Part shown: one piece after another, positions 8,924 to 18,987 of the stretch | Numbering within the stretch: position 1 is the first letter of the stretch | How the letters are laid out: every line of letters starts with the position of its first letter | Virus record (IMG/VR): IMGVR_UViG_3300028829_003504 | Location: 62,001-126,000 of that record | Source of the DNA: a virus | Length of the DNA stretch: 64,000 nucleotides | Direction: 5' to 3' (one strand) | Position numbers and translations under genes: made by a program | Notes under the pieces: model-generated | What the model saw: only the letters and a program-made list of their open reading frames with translations | Databases searched by the model: none | Told to the model about the DNA's origin: nothing

Positions 8924-9411
8924 TTTTTAATTCCTTGGTTTGGGTCAATAGGTTTAAGTGCGGTATTCATTATACCTTGAAAGTCATAATCTACACCTTC
9001 CTTTTTACGTACTTGGAAATCCTCAAGGGATTCTAGTTTGTTAAGTTTGAATATAGAACCACTAGGCATTACCCGTCGTATGTAGGTCTTTTCAAATACA
9101 TTAACTGATTTGAAGTTTAGGGGCTGCCTAGGTTCATTGGCCTTAATATAGTCTAGTGCAAAAGTAAATAGCTCATGGCCGTAGTCGTCTTCTCTAAGTT
9201 CACGCCCTACAATCATACAGCCCTTTATAGGACCTATGTCGAATTTACATTCATGTATATTAGAGGAACTGAGCTTGTCAAATATTTCTTGTAGCCGTAC
9301 CTGCAATGAGCTAAATAGAGTTACTTTAAGTAAAAATTCGGTGTCGTTATCAGTATTAACAAAGGATTCTTCAAGTATAGTACTTATCTGCTTAGGAGTT
9401 AATAAGGCCAT
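8905..9411 (-). CDS. Hypothetical protein
   Basis: A 168-residue protein with a helical N-terminal 50 residues (LTPKQISTILEES...) and a mixed C-terminal domain. It shares a base with the stop of the upstream gene and runs 19 nt into the next. No motif recognised. Confidence 0.7.
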   Translation of the reverse strand: MALLTPKQISTILEESFVNTDNDTEFLLKVTLFSSLQVRLQEIFDKLSSSNIHECKFDIGPIKGCMIVGRELREDDYGHELFTFALDYIKANEPRQPLNFKSVNVFEKTYIRRVMPSGSIFKLNKLESLEDFQVRKKEGVDYDFQGIMNTALKPIDPNQGIKKCPQTQ

Positions 9412-9674
9412 TATAAGTCCAATATAGTTAGTACGAATTCTTTAGATGCCATAGGCTTAGGCTTATCTATAGGGCCTGCGAACTGTACGCCCTCACCTGT
9501 TACCTCCTCAATCCAGTCCGACACCTTTAATGTATCGACACCGCCTCCACCCTGACGTGTACAATAAATGCCATCGTGACCCTCCTGGGCAAAGAAGTAT
9601 TCTATACGTTGAGCTACCTCGGATTTGACCCAATAGTAACCTGGTACTTTTGGGCGCTGTTCAGTATATTGCAT
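9411..9674 (-). CDS. Small hypothetical protein, first gene of the left arm
   Basis: An 87-residue protein starting MQYTEQRPKVPGYYWVK. The pattern PGYYWV followed by a small beta domain and WIEEV is like small phage proteins of the DUF551-like type, but I would not assign it firmly. It is the first leftward gene of the divergent pair with the PAAR gene, so the 65-nt gap upstream probably holds its promoter. Confidence 0.65.
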   Translation of the reverse strand: MQYTEQRPKVPGYYWVKSEVAQRIEYFFAQEGHDGIYCTRQGGGGVDTLKVSDWIEEVTGEGVQFAGPIDKPKPMASKEFVLTILDL

Positions 9675-9732
9675 AACTTAACCTTGCGTTATTGCTAATT
9701 TAGTACTATCTTTACACTTCACAGTATGCGAG

Positions 9733-9740
9733 TATTTATA
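9733..9740 (-). promoter_or_regulatory. T4-late-like promoter core TATAAATA
   Basis: The minus strand reads TATAAATA, an exact match to the T4 late-promoter core, about 60 nt before the first leftward gene. It ends at the first base of the PAAR gene's start codon, so polymerase bound here would sit across the plus-strand ribosome site. Use as a promoter is inference; the needed sigma-like factor is not in this window. Confidence 0.45.
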
Positions 9741-10027
9741 TGGGACAGCCTATAATAAGATTAGGTGATAAGTCTATAGGACATCCTCCTTGGGGCCCAA
9801 ATGCACCTATAGTTTCAAGCACCGACGTATTTGTCAACTCCATAGGTGTTGTTAGACTAGGGGATGACTACGCTGTCCACTCTAACGGTCCGTCACCTCA
9901 TCCTGAGAAAGCATTATCTAATAGCTCTACAGTGTATGTCAACGGAAAACTTGTACAGAGGACAGGCGACCCCTGCTCTTGCGGTGATACAGCAGGACCG
10001 GGCAGCCAGAATGTTTTTGCAGGATAA
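9740..10027 (+). CDS. PAAR-domain baseplate spike tip protein
   Basis: A 95-residue PAAR protein that caps the central tail spike and helps pierce the outer membrane (T4 gp5.4 has nearly the same length). The fold is shown by the repeated RLGD and VNGKLVQRTGD motifs, His and Cys residues suited to the metal site (H16, H48, C82, C84) and the glycine-rich end TAGPGSQNVFAG. It opens the plus-strand baseplate operon and lies 3 nt before a gp25-like gene, the expected context. Its ribosome site is weak. Confidence 0.93.
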   Translation: MGQPIIRLGDKSIGHPPWGPNAPIVSSTDVFVNSIGVVRLGDDYAVHSNGPSPHPEKALSNSSTVYVNGKLVQRTGDPCSCGDTAGPGSQNVFAG

Positions 10028-10030
10028 CTT

Positions 10031-10429
10031 ATGAATACAGAAATTTCAACGAGTATTATTTACTCCGACTTAAACGCCCAAGCTTACATTACGCCTTATG
10101 ACATTGTAACTAATGTCGACGAGGCAGTACAGCGCCTACTTCTAGTACTAGCTACTCCGAAACGTACTAGGTGGAAGCGACCAGGCTTCGGTTCCCTTGT
10201 AGGTAACTTCCTATTCGATCCGATGGATTTAATAACAACGGAGCGTATACGAAACGAAATTCAGGATAGCGTTACTGATCCTGAGAACGACTTAACGGAC
10301 ATAACACTAGGTGAACTCGAAGTCGTACCCGATTACAATACAAGTAGTTACTACGTGAGAATTAAACTATCAATACCGAATCTACAAGACGATAAAGTCG
10401 TTGAGTTCGGATTAAGAGCAGGAGCCTAA
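10031..10429 (+). CDS. Baseplate wedge protein, T4 gp25 / P2 W family
   Basis: A 132-residue protein, the same length as T4 gp25. This lysozyme-like family nucleates tail sheath assembly at the baseplate. The helical core reads NVDEAVQRLLLVLATP, then the family signature WKRPGFGSLVGNFLFDPMD, and a C-terminal beta segment that includes VRIKLSI. Order with PAAR before and gp6/GpJ after matches known contractile phages. Confidence 0.92.
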   Translation: MNTEISTSIIYSDLNAQAYITPYDIVTNVDEAVQRLLLVLATPKRTRWKRPGFGSLVGNFLFDPMDLITTERIRNEIQDSVTDPENDLTDITLGELEVVPDYNTSSYYVRIKLSIPNLQDDKVVEFGLRAGA

Positions 10430-10431
10430 TA

Positions 10432-11892
10432 ATGGCAAACAAACCTTTAAGTAAAGTAACTGTTAATTTTGAGGAATCTGTAGCCGAGCTTCTGTCAAAG
10501 TTTTCAGATAGCCTACCTTGGGCGAACAAACTAAAGTCTAACGTAGGTACCGTTCTAACAGATATGATTGCAGGTACTGCTACTAATAACCAATTCTATA
10601 TAGAGTTTGCCGCGCGTGAGGCCTTCCTTAAGACAGCAAAGCGGTATAGCTCAGTGTATGCGTTAACACGTAGCCTAGGTGTACGTATAGTAAGACGTAC
10701 TAGTGCAAAGACTACCGTTTCTGTTCAGAACACAAGTACATCCCAAATATTCATTCCAGCCTATGATAGCTTTGAGCTTGAGGGCCGTCCGTTCTACAAT
10801 AGAGAAGGTTTAATGTTTGAGCCTGCTGAGGTAAAACAGTTTGTTTTATTTGAAGGTATCATACAACGCAAAGAACTGAAATTATCGGAACTAGCTACCA
10901 ACTCTTTAGAAATAATAGTAGGGGAGCCTGGTTTTGTTATTAGTGATGACGATGTTAGGGTATTTACCACGGACCCTACAGGAACTATGACTGAATGGAC
11001 TAGACACGATGGCTCCCTTTTTGAACTTAATTCGGAAGATACTAAATTCTTCGATGCCACAACCGGAGACGGCGACGTTTCTTTACTTTTTGGTGATGGT
11101 ACTTTTGGCTCTGTTCCTGGATCAGATAGTACACTTACTATCGTATATGCCATAACTAGTGGGACTGATGGCAACCAAGGCCTATCAGGACTTAAAGTTA
11201 ACTACGCTAAGAACGATTTAATAACAGGTCAAAACATTGAGTCTATATTTGGAGGCACTGGTATTAAAGATAAGGTTTACTATAAAAAGTATGCGCCTTT
11301 CATGTACAATAGTAAGAAACGTATGGTTAGCCCCAGTGACTGGCATGGTAATATAGGCCTATATCCAGGAGTGGGTGATTTAAGTATCCTCAGCCAACGA
11401 GACATTGCACCTAATGACCCATCATGGCAGAACGTGGTTCGCGTATGTATATTGCCCGAAAACGGAAGCTCGTGGGGTGGTCAGAATCCAAGTCCTGAAT
11501 CGGCAGTGTGGACTGAATTCCTCAAGTGGGCTAAGAAACGCGTACGACCTAACACTACTATTCAGCCGTGGAATCCAAGTAAAATTCTTACAGACATAGT
11601 AGTCGAAGTAGCGGTATTCGAGGAGGTAGACACACAGTTGATGAAGGATTTATTAACCACAGTTATCAGCGGAATGTTCACGCATACTCCGGGCACTTTA
11701 GGTAAAGCTTTTACCCGTAGTGACTTAGATGAAGCCATAAAATACGACGATGATCAGCGTAGAGACGGCATAGATTACGTTAAGATAGTCAGTCCTATTG
11801 AAGATATTGAACCTAGTACAAGGCTAGAGTTTGTTAGTCCTAAAAGCATAACCGTTCTGGTACGTTATACAGAACGTGAATCATTCCTATAA
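10432..11892 (+). CDS. Baseplate wedge protein, T4 gp6 / P2 GpJ family
   Basis: A 486-residue baseplate J-like protein that would form the inner baseplate ring with the gp25-like protein. Family features are the N-terminal helical region (FYIEFAAREAFLKTAKR), the RSLGVRIVRRTSA beta start, the VYAITSGTDGNQGL stretch typical of Baseplate_J, and a C-terminal domain with VRVCILPENGS. It is shorter than T4 gp6 (660) and longer than P2 GpJ (302). It starts 2 nt after the gp25-like gene. Confidence 0.88.
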   Translation: MANKPLSKVTVNFEESVAELLSKFSDSLPWANKLKSNVGTVLTDMIAGTATNNQFYIEFAAREAFLKTAKRYSSVYALTRSLGVRIVRRTSAKTTVSVQNTSTSQIFIPAYDSFELEGRPFYNREGLMFEPAEVKQFVLFEGIIQRKELKLSELATNSLEIIVGEPGFVISDDDVRVFTTDPTGTMTEWTRHDGSLFELNSEDTKFFDATTGDGDVSLLFGDGTFGSVPGSDSTLTIVYAITSGTDGNQGLSGLKVNYAKNDLITGQNIESIFGGTGIKDKVYYKKYAPFMYNSKKRMVSPSDWHGNIGLYPGVGDLSILSQRDIAPNDPSWQNVVRVCILPENGSSWGGQNPSPESAVWTEFLKWAKKRVRPNTTIQPWNPSKILTDIVVEVAVFEEVDTQLMKDLLTTVISGMFTHTPGTLGKAFTRSDLDEAIKYDDDQRRDGIDYVKIVSPIEDIEPSTRLEFVSPKSITVLVRYTERESFL

Positions 11893-11902
11893 GTGAGTCA
11901 GC

Positions 11903-14900
11903 ATGGAAAAGAACTTATTAGACGTATTTCTTGAGTACACTAGAGGTAATCCCCTTTGGGATGACTTTATAAATGCTCTTGATGAATTCAACCAAGAACA
12001 GATACTATCTCCTATTAAAGAGCTTGAAAGTATACGTAACATTAATAGTAACACGGACCCTGTATTTATAGATAAAACCATTAGACAGCTAGGCTTAACT
12101 ATTAATAACCAACTGCTTAGTGCCAACCGTGAAAATATACATAAACTGTTCCACATGCTACCTCTGTATCATGAACTTTCTGGTACACCTAAGTTTCCTA
12201 GGTTTATAGAATTCTTACTAGGCAGGGGTTTTCGGGCAACACCTATGTATACGGTTGACTACCAAGATTTCTACGCAAAACCTAAAGGTAAGCTAGTTAC
12301 AGAAGGAGGCCTATGGTACAGTACTTCTCATATTGAGCTTTCTGTTGATGCTCAAGGCATAGAAGACTCTTTCAGTTTACGTATTGAACGCCGCGATCTA
12401 GTCGGCTTACTTGAAGCAGGCTTTACTCAAGAACAAATAAATGAACTTCGAGGTGTGGCCTTAGATTCGAATATACATGATAGATTTATAGTTGAGCATA
12501 TCATCCATAATAGAATAATTGAACTCTATTATGAGTTTGCTCCTATAGAAGACGTAGTAAAGCATATAGCCTTAGCACTTCCTGTAAGTGGTCAGGTGTT
12601 TATCGCAGGGTCAGTTACGATAAAGCCTAAAGAATATATAAAGTTAGACGAAAATGGAATTAAACGCCTAGAACTCATAGCGCCTTCAATAGTATATGGC
12701 CTTGAGGTATACAGCTTCAACATGAAGGTAGTATTGTCGGACGACAGCGAGGTAACACAGCCATGCCATTTGCTAAGCACTCTTCCTGAAGGCCTAGCAT
12801 CGAACAACGGGTCTAATATAGTGTTCAATGACGTTATGACTCAGACCGAGGTTCAGGTTACTGTCCTTTATCAAGGTACTTCTTTCCATAAGACAGTCCA
12901 GTTAATTCCGTTAGGTGTTCCTGCGGTACCTGATTCAGTATTCATTAGCGGTAAACGTAGAGTACTTGAAGGATTGACTGCTCAATTCAAATTGTACGGT
13001 GACTTCGGTTTTGAGCGTAAGCCTGTATTAGACCAAGATAACGTTGAGTGGTTAATAGATACAGATGATGCCTATTTCGAAGGAAGTATATTACACATTA
13101 GCGAAATATATGCAGAACAAAGTGCCGTAGTTACTGCCAATTACTTTGATTCTGATAATGTCCTACAGACGAATAGCATTAGCATAGATATAATTAACTC
13201 AGTTAAAGAAGTTAAGCCTATAGATTTAACTATTAATGTACCTACAGAAATGTTACAAGGTCAGAACTATACGATTACCGTTGACGCCAAGTACTCCGAC
13301 GGAAGCGTTAAAGAAGTTAGTGCTCACTTAAAGGCAGTTAGTAACAAAGCCAAGTTTAATTTTGATGGTGTTGTATATTCACCTGTAGTATCGCGGGATT
13401 ATGATACCACATTCATTGCTGAATTCCAAGACAAAGGAGTGGCCCTGACGAAAGAGCAAAAAGTTACTTTCGTCTACCCTAAACTAGAAGTGTTTAAGCT
13501 TACTGCCTTAGTTCCAGATTCAATCGAAGAAGGTACGCGACTGCCTCTAAGTTGTATAGCCCATTGGTGCAAAGCCAGTGATTTACCTTTAGTGCAATCT
13601 AAGATCAAAACAGAGCAACAAGTACAACTGTTTACTTCCGAAACGCAAGCTGCATGGAAACCTATAGGTATACATACCTTTGCAGCAGGAGCTGAGGGTT
13701 TTACATCTGACACAGAGATAGTAGCAGTAGAGGACGTAACAATTGATGGAAATCTATTAATAGTTCCTCAAGTAGACCAGACAAGCGACTTGATTATTGA
13801 AGCGCGTATAACTACTGAATCAGGTTTGAATGTTACAACCACAAAGTACATTCAAATTAAACCTATCGAGAATCGTATTGAAAGCGTGAAGATCTCAATT
13901 AGACAGAAACTATTTGAGGGTGAGAGCAACACCATGGCCATTGTAGCTAGCTGGTCGGACGACACTCAAACAGAACTTAAAATAGGTACGGAAGGTTCTT
14001 CGGTAGTCTCCGCTCAAGTATTGCATGAGGACGGGCTTGCACATCCTGAGCTTTATTTCGAGGATAACATTTTAAGATATACAGGTACGATTAGCGGTAT
14101 TAGCACTGTAACTGTCTATGTTCAATATACTCACATTAATTTGGATGGGGAGGAAGAGATACAATCTATACAAGAAACCGCATTGGTGTCAGTTGTACCT
14201 AAGATTGTACTTACGGATAGCATTAGAGTATTTGCCCCTGAGTCTAGGACTCTGGAGGACGGAACTTGGGCTATACCTAATAGAAGTCGCATGTTTATAA
14301 GAACAGAAGCCGAGTTTGAAGATGGTACTGTAGAAGATATAAAACCTGTTATTACTCCTTCGATGTTTATACCTTATAAAGAACAAGACGTACCTATAAA
14401 TGTAGTTACGGGTGATTTTGCTCTCAGAGATATGGTTAACATTCTTACTAATAAGACCCCAGAGGAGATCTACGCAGAATTAGCCAAGAAGTATTTTGGG
14501 TATTTCGACGTACAGTGGGTTCCAGAAGATAGAACTTTAATCTATATTGAAAATGATAAAGGTGAAGGGGTCAGTACAAGCATAGATAACATCACTGACT
14601 TTGGTCTCATTAGAAATCACCCAGACCTAATGTCCTACGTCGAATTCGAAGCCGTTAAAGAGATTACAGATTTTGACAGGCAGGTTACTAGGACATTAGT
14701 CCAAGCATCCAAAGTCAATGAAGAAACTGAAATAGAGTTGGCCTTTAGGTATTTCAAAGAGGAAATGGAACAAACAATCTTTATCCTAGAGCGAGAAACA
14801 CAGGCACATAACTTAATACTAAGTAAACGTATCACAGGTCCTATGGAATTCTATGGCAACGTACCTGCGGTAAGCTATGCCTTATACGTAAACTTCGATG

Positions 14901-16591
14901 ACAGAGGTGAAGAGTACGGAGTGTCGAATGACTGGGAACTTACCATACTTAATAAGCGTGAGGTTATGATTGCGCTAGGTATGCACTTTGAGATAGAGGA
15001 CTTTGAAGACAAGACCGACGAAACTCTTAATCAAATAATGCCTGATAGAAAGATTGTGGATATTGATGAAAATGGTTATGTATATCCTAAAGAAAACGTC
15101 GATGCCTTACTTAATATTAAAGCTTTGTATGATGACGGTAAAACTTCTTTCGAGCGTGACCTAGATGTTCAAATGCGTAGAGCCAATACCTACTTAGAAC
15201 GTCTATCTATAGTAGGCCCAAGTACTATAGAGGATATAGATGATGTTAATCTTGTCCTGGACGGAGCCATGAGTCACGTACCTTACAAATTACTCCTGTG
15301 GCGCGTAGGTGCCACAACGCCTGAGGAAGTAGTAGGCTTCTGGACTCTAGAGCAAAGTACCTCAAGTAGCGAGCAGGACTTACTAGGCATAAACGTGGGA
15401 GAGGGTGACGGTAAACTTTACATTAAAACTCAAGTAGAAAACCAGGATATATTCTTAGTAGCTTATTACGAAGAACAGTTTGATGATAGGCGCGAGTGGT
15501 TAGGTAAACGTAAGCGGATATTTATAAATGCTAATAGAGCAGTGAATAAGGTAAAGATAGATCCTGTTGGAGGCATAATTAACGATAATGGTATAATGCA
15601 GCTAAACGCTACTGTAACTCTAGAGGATGGGTCGCAAGTCCCATTGAGTCCTAACCAGGAGCAGACGTGGATAATAGTAGATAGTCCTGAGGGTCTTGAG
15701 ATTTCGGACAGCGGCCTTCTTACTATACCTAAACTTCACACCAATGCGGATGTTACTGTATCGGTAAATGTATTCAGTGGCAGTATATCAGTAGAGCACT
15801 CAATTACCTTTCTTGTTACGGCACGTAATGCCTTACAAGGTTTACGTATAGCAGGATATAAAGATATACGTGACGATTCAGTTATTCAAACTCAGGCCGT
15901 TTTGTTTAGGTCCAGCGATACGATAATGGACTATACAGCCGGTGAATTGGAAGGTACTAATTTCTGTAATACTAAGGAGTGCGTAACTAACGATTGCCAA
16001 TGGTCCATTAAAAGAGTCGATGGACTTAACACAGATAAAGTTAGCATTAACGAAGCTACAGGCTTACTGACTGTAGGAGCCTTTGATAAAGATTTCGGTC
16101 TCGAAATTACTGCTGAATATGCAGAGCCTGGGCAACCTACTGTTACACATAGTATAGTCATGGTAGTACATAGTTCCTTGCCTCGTTTCGGTATAGGTGA
16201 TTACGGAATTATCAATGAAGTTGAGATGAATACCCTTAGTAATAGAGTTAACAACCTTGATAAGGGAGGTAGCTTTAATATTAACGCGGAAGGTCCTACT
16301 GGAAGTACTAAGTATGGTTACTTTGCGCATAGAAAAGAGTTCGGTCGAGCAGTAGTTAAATCCATTAGTGAGTCTACAGACCATGGCTCTTGGGATGGGG
16401 CTAATTGGTCGATTGATGCGGCTGACTATGAGACGGAGACGGAACGACAGAATGCAATTACCAACTTTGGTACTGACCCTATAGAGATTGAAGTGTCTTA
16501 TGATAACTCGACTGATATTTGGTATCTATATCGTACTGAAAAGAATAATTTTGGTTTTGGTGAATTTGCCTACTACTATACAGTAGAATAG
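11903..16591 (+). CDS. Giant baseplate wedge / tail protein, gp7 or GpI-like N-terminus with Ig-like repeats
   Basis: A 1,562-residue protein, one of the largest in the window. The first 200 or so residues (DPVFIDKTIRQLGL; LYHELSGTPKFPRFIEFLLG) resemble the P2 GpI / T4 gp7 group that follows gp6/GpJ in baseplate operons. The rest is a chain of about 90-residue beta domains, several of bacterial Ig-like (BIg2) type, recognised by repeats of INVPTEMLQGQ, VPDSIEEGTRLPL and LNATVTLEDGSQ followed by GLLTI-type ends. An alpha/beta section sits near residues 820-1000. The family call rests mainly on position and the N-terminus. The Ig-like array would project from the wedge and may hold fibres or bind the cell surface. 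Confidence 0.7.
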   Translation: MEKNLLDVFLEYTRGNPLWDDFINALDEFNQEQILSPIKELESIRNINSNTDPVFIDKTIRQLGLTINNQLLSANRENIHKLFHMLPLYHELSGTPKFPRFIEFLLGRGFRATPMYTVDYQDFYAKPKGKLVTEGGLWYSTSHIELSVDAQGIEDSFSLRIERRDLVGLLEAGFTQEQINELRGVALDSNIHDRFIVEHIIHNRIIELYYEFAPIEDVVKHIALALPVSGQVFIAGSVTIKPKEYIKLDENGIKRLELIAPSIVYGLEVYSFNMKVVLSDDSEVTQPCHLLSTLPEGLASNNGSNIVFNDVMTQTEVQVTVLYQGTSFHKTVQLIPLGVPAVPDSVFISGKRRVLEGLTAQFKLYGDFGFERKPVLDQDNVEWLIDTDDAYFEGSILHISEIYAEQSAVVTANYFDSDNVLQTNSISIDIINSVKEVKPIDLTINVPTEMLQGQNYTITVDAKYSDGSVKEVSAHLKAVSNKAKFNFDGVVYSPVVSRDYDTTFIAEFQDKGVALTKEQKVTFVYPKLEVFKLTALVPDSIEEGTRLPLSCIAHWCKASDLPLVQSKIKTEQQVQLFTSETQAAWKPIGIHTFAAGAEGFTSDTEIVAVEDVTIDGNLLIVPQVDQTSDLIIEARITTESGLNVTTTKYIQIKPIENRIESVKISIRQKLFEGESNTMAIVASWSDDTQTELKIGTEGSSVVSAQVLHEDGLAHPELYFEDNILRYTGTISGISTVTVYVQYTHINLDGEEEIQSIQETALVSVVPKIVLTDSIRVFAPESRTLEDGTWAIPNRSRMFIRTEAEFEDGTVEDIKPVITPSMFIPYKEQDVPINVVTGDFALRDMVNILTNKTPEEIYAELAKKYFGYFDVQWVPEDRTLIYIENDKGEGVSTSIDNITDFGLIRNHPDLMSYVEFEAVKEITDFDRQVTRTLVQASKVNEETEIELAFRYFKEEMEQTIFILERETQAHNLILSKRITGPMEFYGNVPAVSYALYVNFDDRGEEYGVSNDWELTILNKREVMIALGMHFEIEDFEDKTDETLNQIMPDRKIVDIDENGYVYPKENVDALLNIKALYDDGKTSFERDLDVQMRRANTYLERLSIVGPSTIEDIDDVNLVLDGAMSHVPYKLLLWRVGATTPEEVVGFWTLEQSTSSSEQDLLGINVGEGDGKLYIKTQVENQDIFLVAYYEEQFDDRREWLGKRKRIFINANRAVNKVKIDPVGGIINDNGIMQLNATVTLEDGSQVPLSPNQEQTWIIVDSPEGLEISDSGLLTIPKLHTNADVTVSVNVFSGSISVEHSITFLVTARNALQGLRIAGYKDIRDDSVIQTQAVLFRSSDTIMDYTAGELEGTNFCNTKECVTNDCQWSIKRVDGLNTDKVSINEATGLLTVGAFDKDFGLEITAEYAEPGQPTVTHSIVMVVHSSLPRFGIGDYGIINEVEMNTLSNRVNNLDKGGSFNINAEGPTGSTKYGYFAHRKEFGRAVVKSISESTDHGSWDGANWSIDAADYETETERQNAITNFGTDPIEIEVSYDNSTDIWYLYRTEKNNFGFGEFAYYYTVE

Positions 16592-16631
16592 CAGTAATTT
16601 AAACTAAAGAAACAATTAAGGAAACTTTGAT

Positions 16632-18986
16632 ATGCCTGATATTATTAGCCTCGCAGATAAGCTGCGAATGACTACAGCAGGTAAGCAGTCTGCACTTAAC
16701 GCTGACCAAGGTGGAGTTTGGGTAGTACCTAAGTCTTTCGCTGTTGGTACCTTTACTGGAAGTGTTCCAAGTACCGTGCCTGATGATCTGCTTACAAGTC
16801 CCCTATATGGGGGCAATATACATTACGCTGAGGTAGTCAGTGAGCAATCCGTCCGTTTCACATTTGATATACCTACATCTGTAGGCACGGAAGCAGGGAT
16901 ACCAATCGGTGAGGTAGTTATATATCTAGATGATGGCACAGCATTCGCACACGCAGTACTAGCGGAACCTTACGTAAAGCGTAAGGGAATAGGTGTTCGC
17001 ATAGAAGCTATGCTGCATATATTAGAAGCACCTGCCGCAGTTATTAATGTTACATTAAGCGAATTAGGAAGTATTCCTAGCGTTGCCAATGTGGAAGCAT
17101 TACCTAGCCCTGTAACATCACTATCAAATGCTATTAGCGTCCTAGACTTAGTACAGAATGTAGATGGTTCTACTAGCCCGGGCGTTGTATGTAAGTATGG
17201 TAACGGAGGCCAACATTGGGGCTTCTATGGATATAGCCGTATATTCAGTGAGGCTTTAGGTATAGGTAATGCAGTATCTCCTGCTGAACTTAATCAGTCA
17301 ACTGCTATAACTGAATTTGAATTACAAAATGGTGACGAGTTTATTATCCAAGTAATATCGGGTAATGGTGCAGGCGAAACCCGACTATTCAAACTGAATG
17401 GAAGTGACGAAAACGCCAGCTTCGTAGCAGTAGGTTCCGCATTTACGGCCTTGAGTGATAATTCAGTTGTTAGTATATGGGCTCCAATTGGAGCTAGTGG
17501 TTCATCAGGATGTGCTTGGCCCCCACAAGCCGACGGAGTACCTACAGACTGGGTACTTACTAAGGGTGAAGATAGTTGTCCTGTATGGTCGCCTCCTTAT
17601 AAAAACAAAGCACAATCAATTACCCTGTACCGGGAGCCTAGCAAGTTAGAGCTAAAGCCTTTTAATACCATGGCTACTTCTGACCGTATGACTTATGATA
17701 TAGGAGATGTGTTCCCCGAGAACAATAACTTTGCCTTAGTTAATACTCAGGGTATAAATCAACATCGTAATGCTTTTGATGTAGTTGAAAACCGTATTGA
17801 GTTTAGTCAACGCCTAGTTAACCAGATCATTCTTGACATACGTACGTTCACAAGAGCACCAAGCTCAGGTACTAAGTTAATATGGCATACTGGTGAGCAT
17901 ACTGGTAATGGTAGTACTCAAGAGTTTGATATGCCTAGCTATATCGACAGTCCTGAGTTAGCAATTATTACCGTCGACCATGCGCAGCAAGCCCTTACCT
18001 CCTATACTTTAGATAAAGATAGAAGTAAGATTATCTTTACCGAAGCGCCACCTGCAGGTTCTGTTATTCAGATTAGAACAGTTGAGTATATACAGGAGGA
18101 AGGCTTTAGTACTGATATCGTTAGTGTGTCTATGAAGACTTCTGATCTTACAAACGTAATACTTCTTCCTATATCACCTGAGTCTAAAGACCAAGTATTC
18201 GTCAGTGAGCAGGGCTTCTGGGTACACGCCTCTAGTTATGAAGTAGTAGACAATCGTGTTATCTTCAATGGTTCAATTGAGCCAGAGACAAGCATGGAAG
18301 TTTTAGTATTCCAGAATATACGTGCCGAAGGTGTTGCTAGTGCTGACGTTAAAGGAATGGTAGTAGGTGCTGTAGCTACGGCTAAAGGTATTGAATTAAT
18401 ACGACATAATGCACCTAGTATAAAGTTACCTGCACCTGAATTCACTATCAAATCAGGCAGTGGTACCCGTGTGACAGGTCAGTACCCTGAATTCCTTATT
18501 GAAAGTACATTGGCTGAACAGATAGCAAAAGATAGCTTCAATAGTTTTAACGTCCAAGCTAAAGAAGAAGATGCCGAGCAAATTCTTATTACACAACGTA
18601 TTGAATTTAAAGGGGATATAATAGTACAAGCTAACGCGGACTTAATGGCTGAGCTTGGACCTGGTTTCATATCAGAAAGCGGATATGAGCGTGGTCAATT
18701 CGTACTAGGTGTAAGAACTACAGGTACAGTAGAGCCTGAGTATGGCCGCGGTATTAAAGGTACTGGTGAGTTTGGCATTAAAGCTGTTAGTGAGACACAA
18801 GCACAAGCATCAGGCTATGGTAATGCCAGTGTTACGCAATCGTGGAACATAATTAAAGCCAATCATCCTGCAGGCTATATAGACATTGTTGCTAAGATGC
18901 GTATATCTGACGCAAACATCAGTAAGTACGGAAGTAAACTTACAGCACTTTTAAACATAGTAGTGCTTCCTCAATTAGGTTCTTAG
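16632..18986 (+). CDS. Baseplate-attached tail fibre / collar protein
   Basis: A 784-residue protein. The N-terminal 140 residues (GEVVIYLDDGTAFAHAVLAE) look like the domain that attaches tail fibres to baseplates. A region near 180-330 holds a stretch ending GASGSSGCAWPPQADGVP. Residues about 415-490 form a beta module (NGSTQEFDMPSY; IQIRTVEYIQEE). The C-terminal 200 residues are beta-rich. It follows the wedge gene, 40 nt downstream, with AAGGAAAC before the ATG. Probably a fibre or wedge-tip protein; the exact T4 counterpart is not clear. Confidence 0.6.
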   Translation: MPDIISLADKLRMTTAGKQSALNADQGGVWVVPKSFAVGTFTGSVPSTVPDDLLTSPLYGGNIHYAEVVSEQSVRFTFDIPTSVGTEAGIPIGEVVIYLDDGTAFAHAVLAEPYVKRKGIGVRIEAMLHILEAPAAVINVTLSELGSIPSVANVEALPSPVTSLSNAISVLDLVQNVDGSTSPGVVCKYGNGGQHWGFYGYSRIFSEALGIGNAVSPAELNQSTAITEFELQNGDEFIIQVISGNGAGETRLFKLNGSDENASFVAVGSAFTALSDNSVVSIWAPIGASGSSGCAWPPQADGVPTDWVLTKGEDSCPVWSPPYKNKAQSITLYREPSKLELKPFNTMATSDRMTYDIGDVFPENNNFALVNTQGINQHRNAFDVVENRIEFSQRLVNQIILDIRTFTRAPSSGTKLIWHTGEHTGNGSTQEFDMPSYIDSPELAIITVDHAQQALTSYTLDKDRSKIIFTEAPPAGSVIQIRTVEYIQEEGFSTDIVSVSMKTSDLTNVILLPISPESKDQVFVSEQGFWVHASSYEVVDNRVIFNGSIEPETSMEVLVFQNIRAEGVASADVKGMVVGAVATAKGIELIRHNAPSIKLPAPEFTIKSGSGTRVTGQYPEFLIESTLAEQIAKDSFNSFNVQAKEEDAEQILITQRIEFKGDIIVQANADLMAELGPGFISESGYERGQFVLGVRTTGTVEPEYGRGIKGTGEFGIKAVSETQAQASGYGNASVTQSWNIIKANHPAGYIDIVAKMRISDANISKYGSKLTALLNIVVLPQLGS

Positions 18987-18987
18987 T

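Noticed and set aside
9675-9739. Sigma-70-type promoter for the PAAR operon in the divergent gap
   Set aside because: Candidate -35 and -10 boxes (TTGCGT, TACTAT; TTGCTA, TACACT) have spacings of about 14-16 and poor matches, so I do not annotate one.
15540-15560. TATAAATA-like strings inside genes (for example in the wedge and terminase genes)
   Set aside because: Their sites are within coding sequence, with no gene start at the right distance, and are expected by chance in AT-rich DNA.
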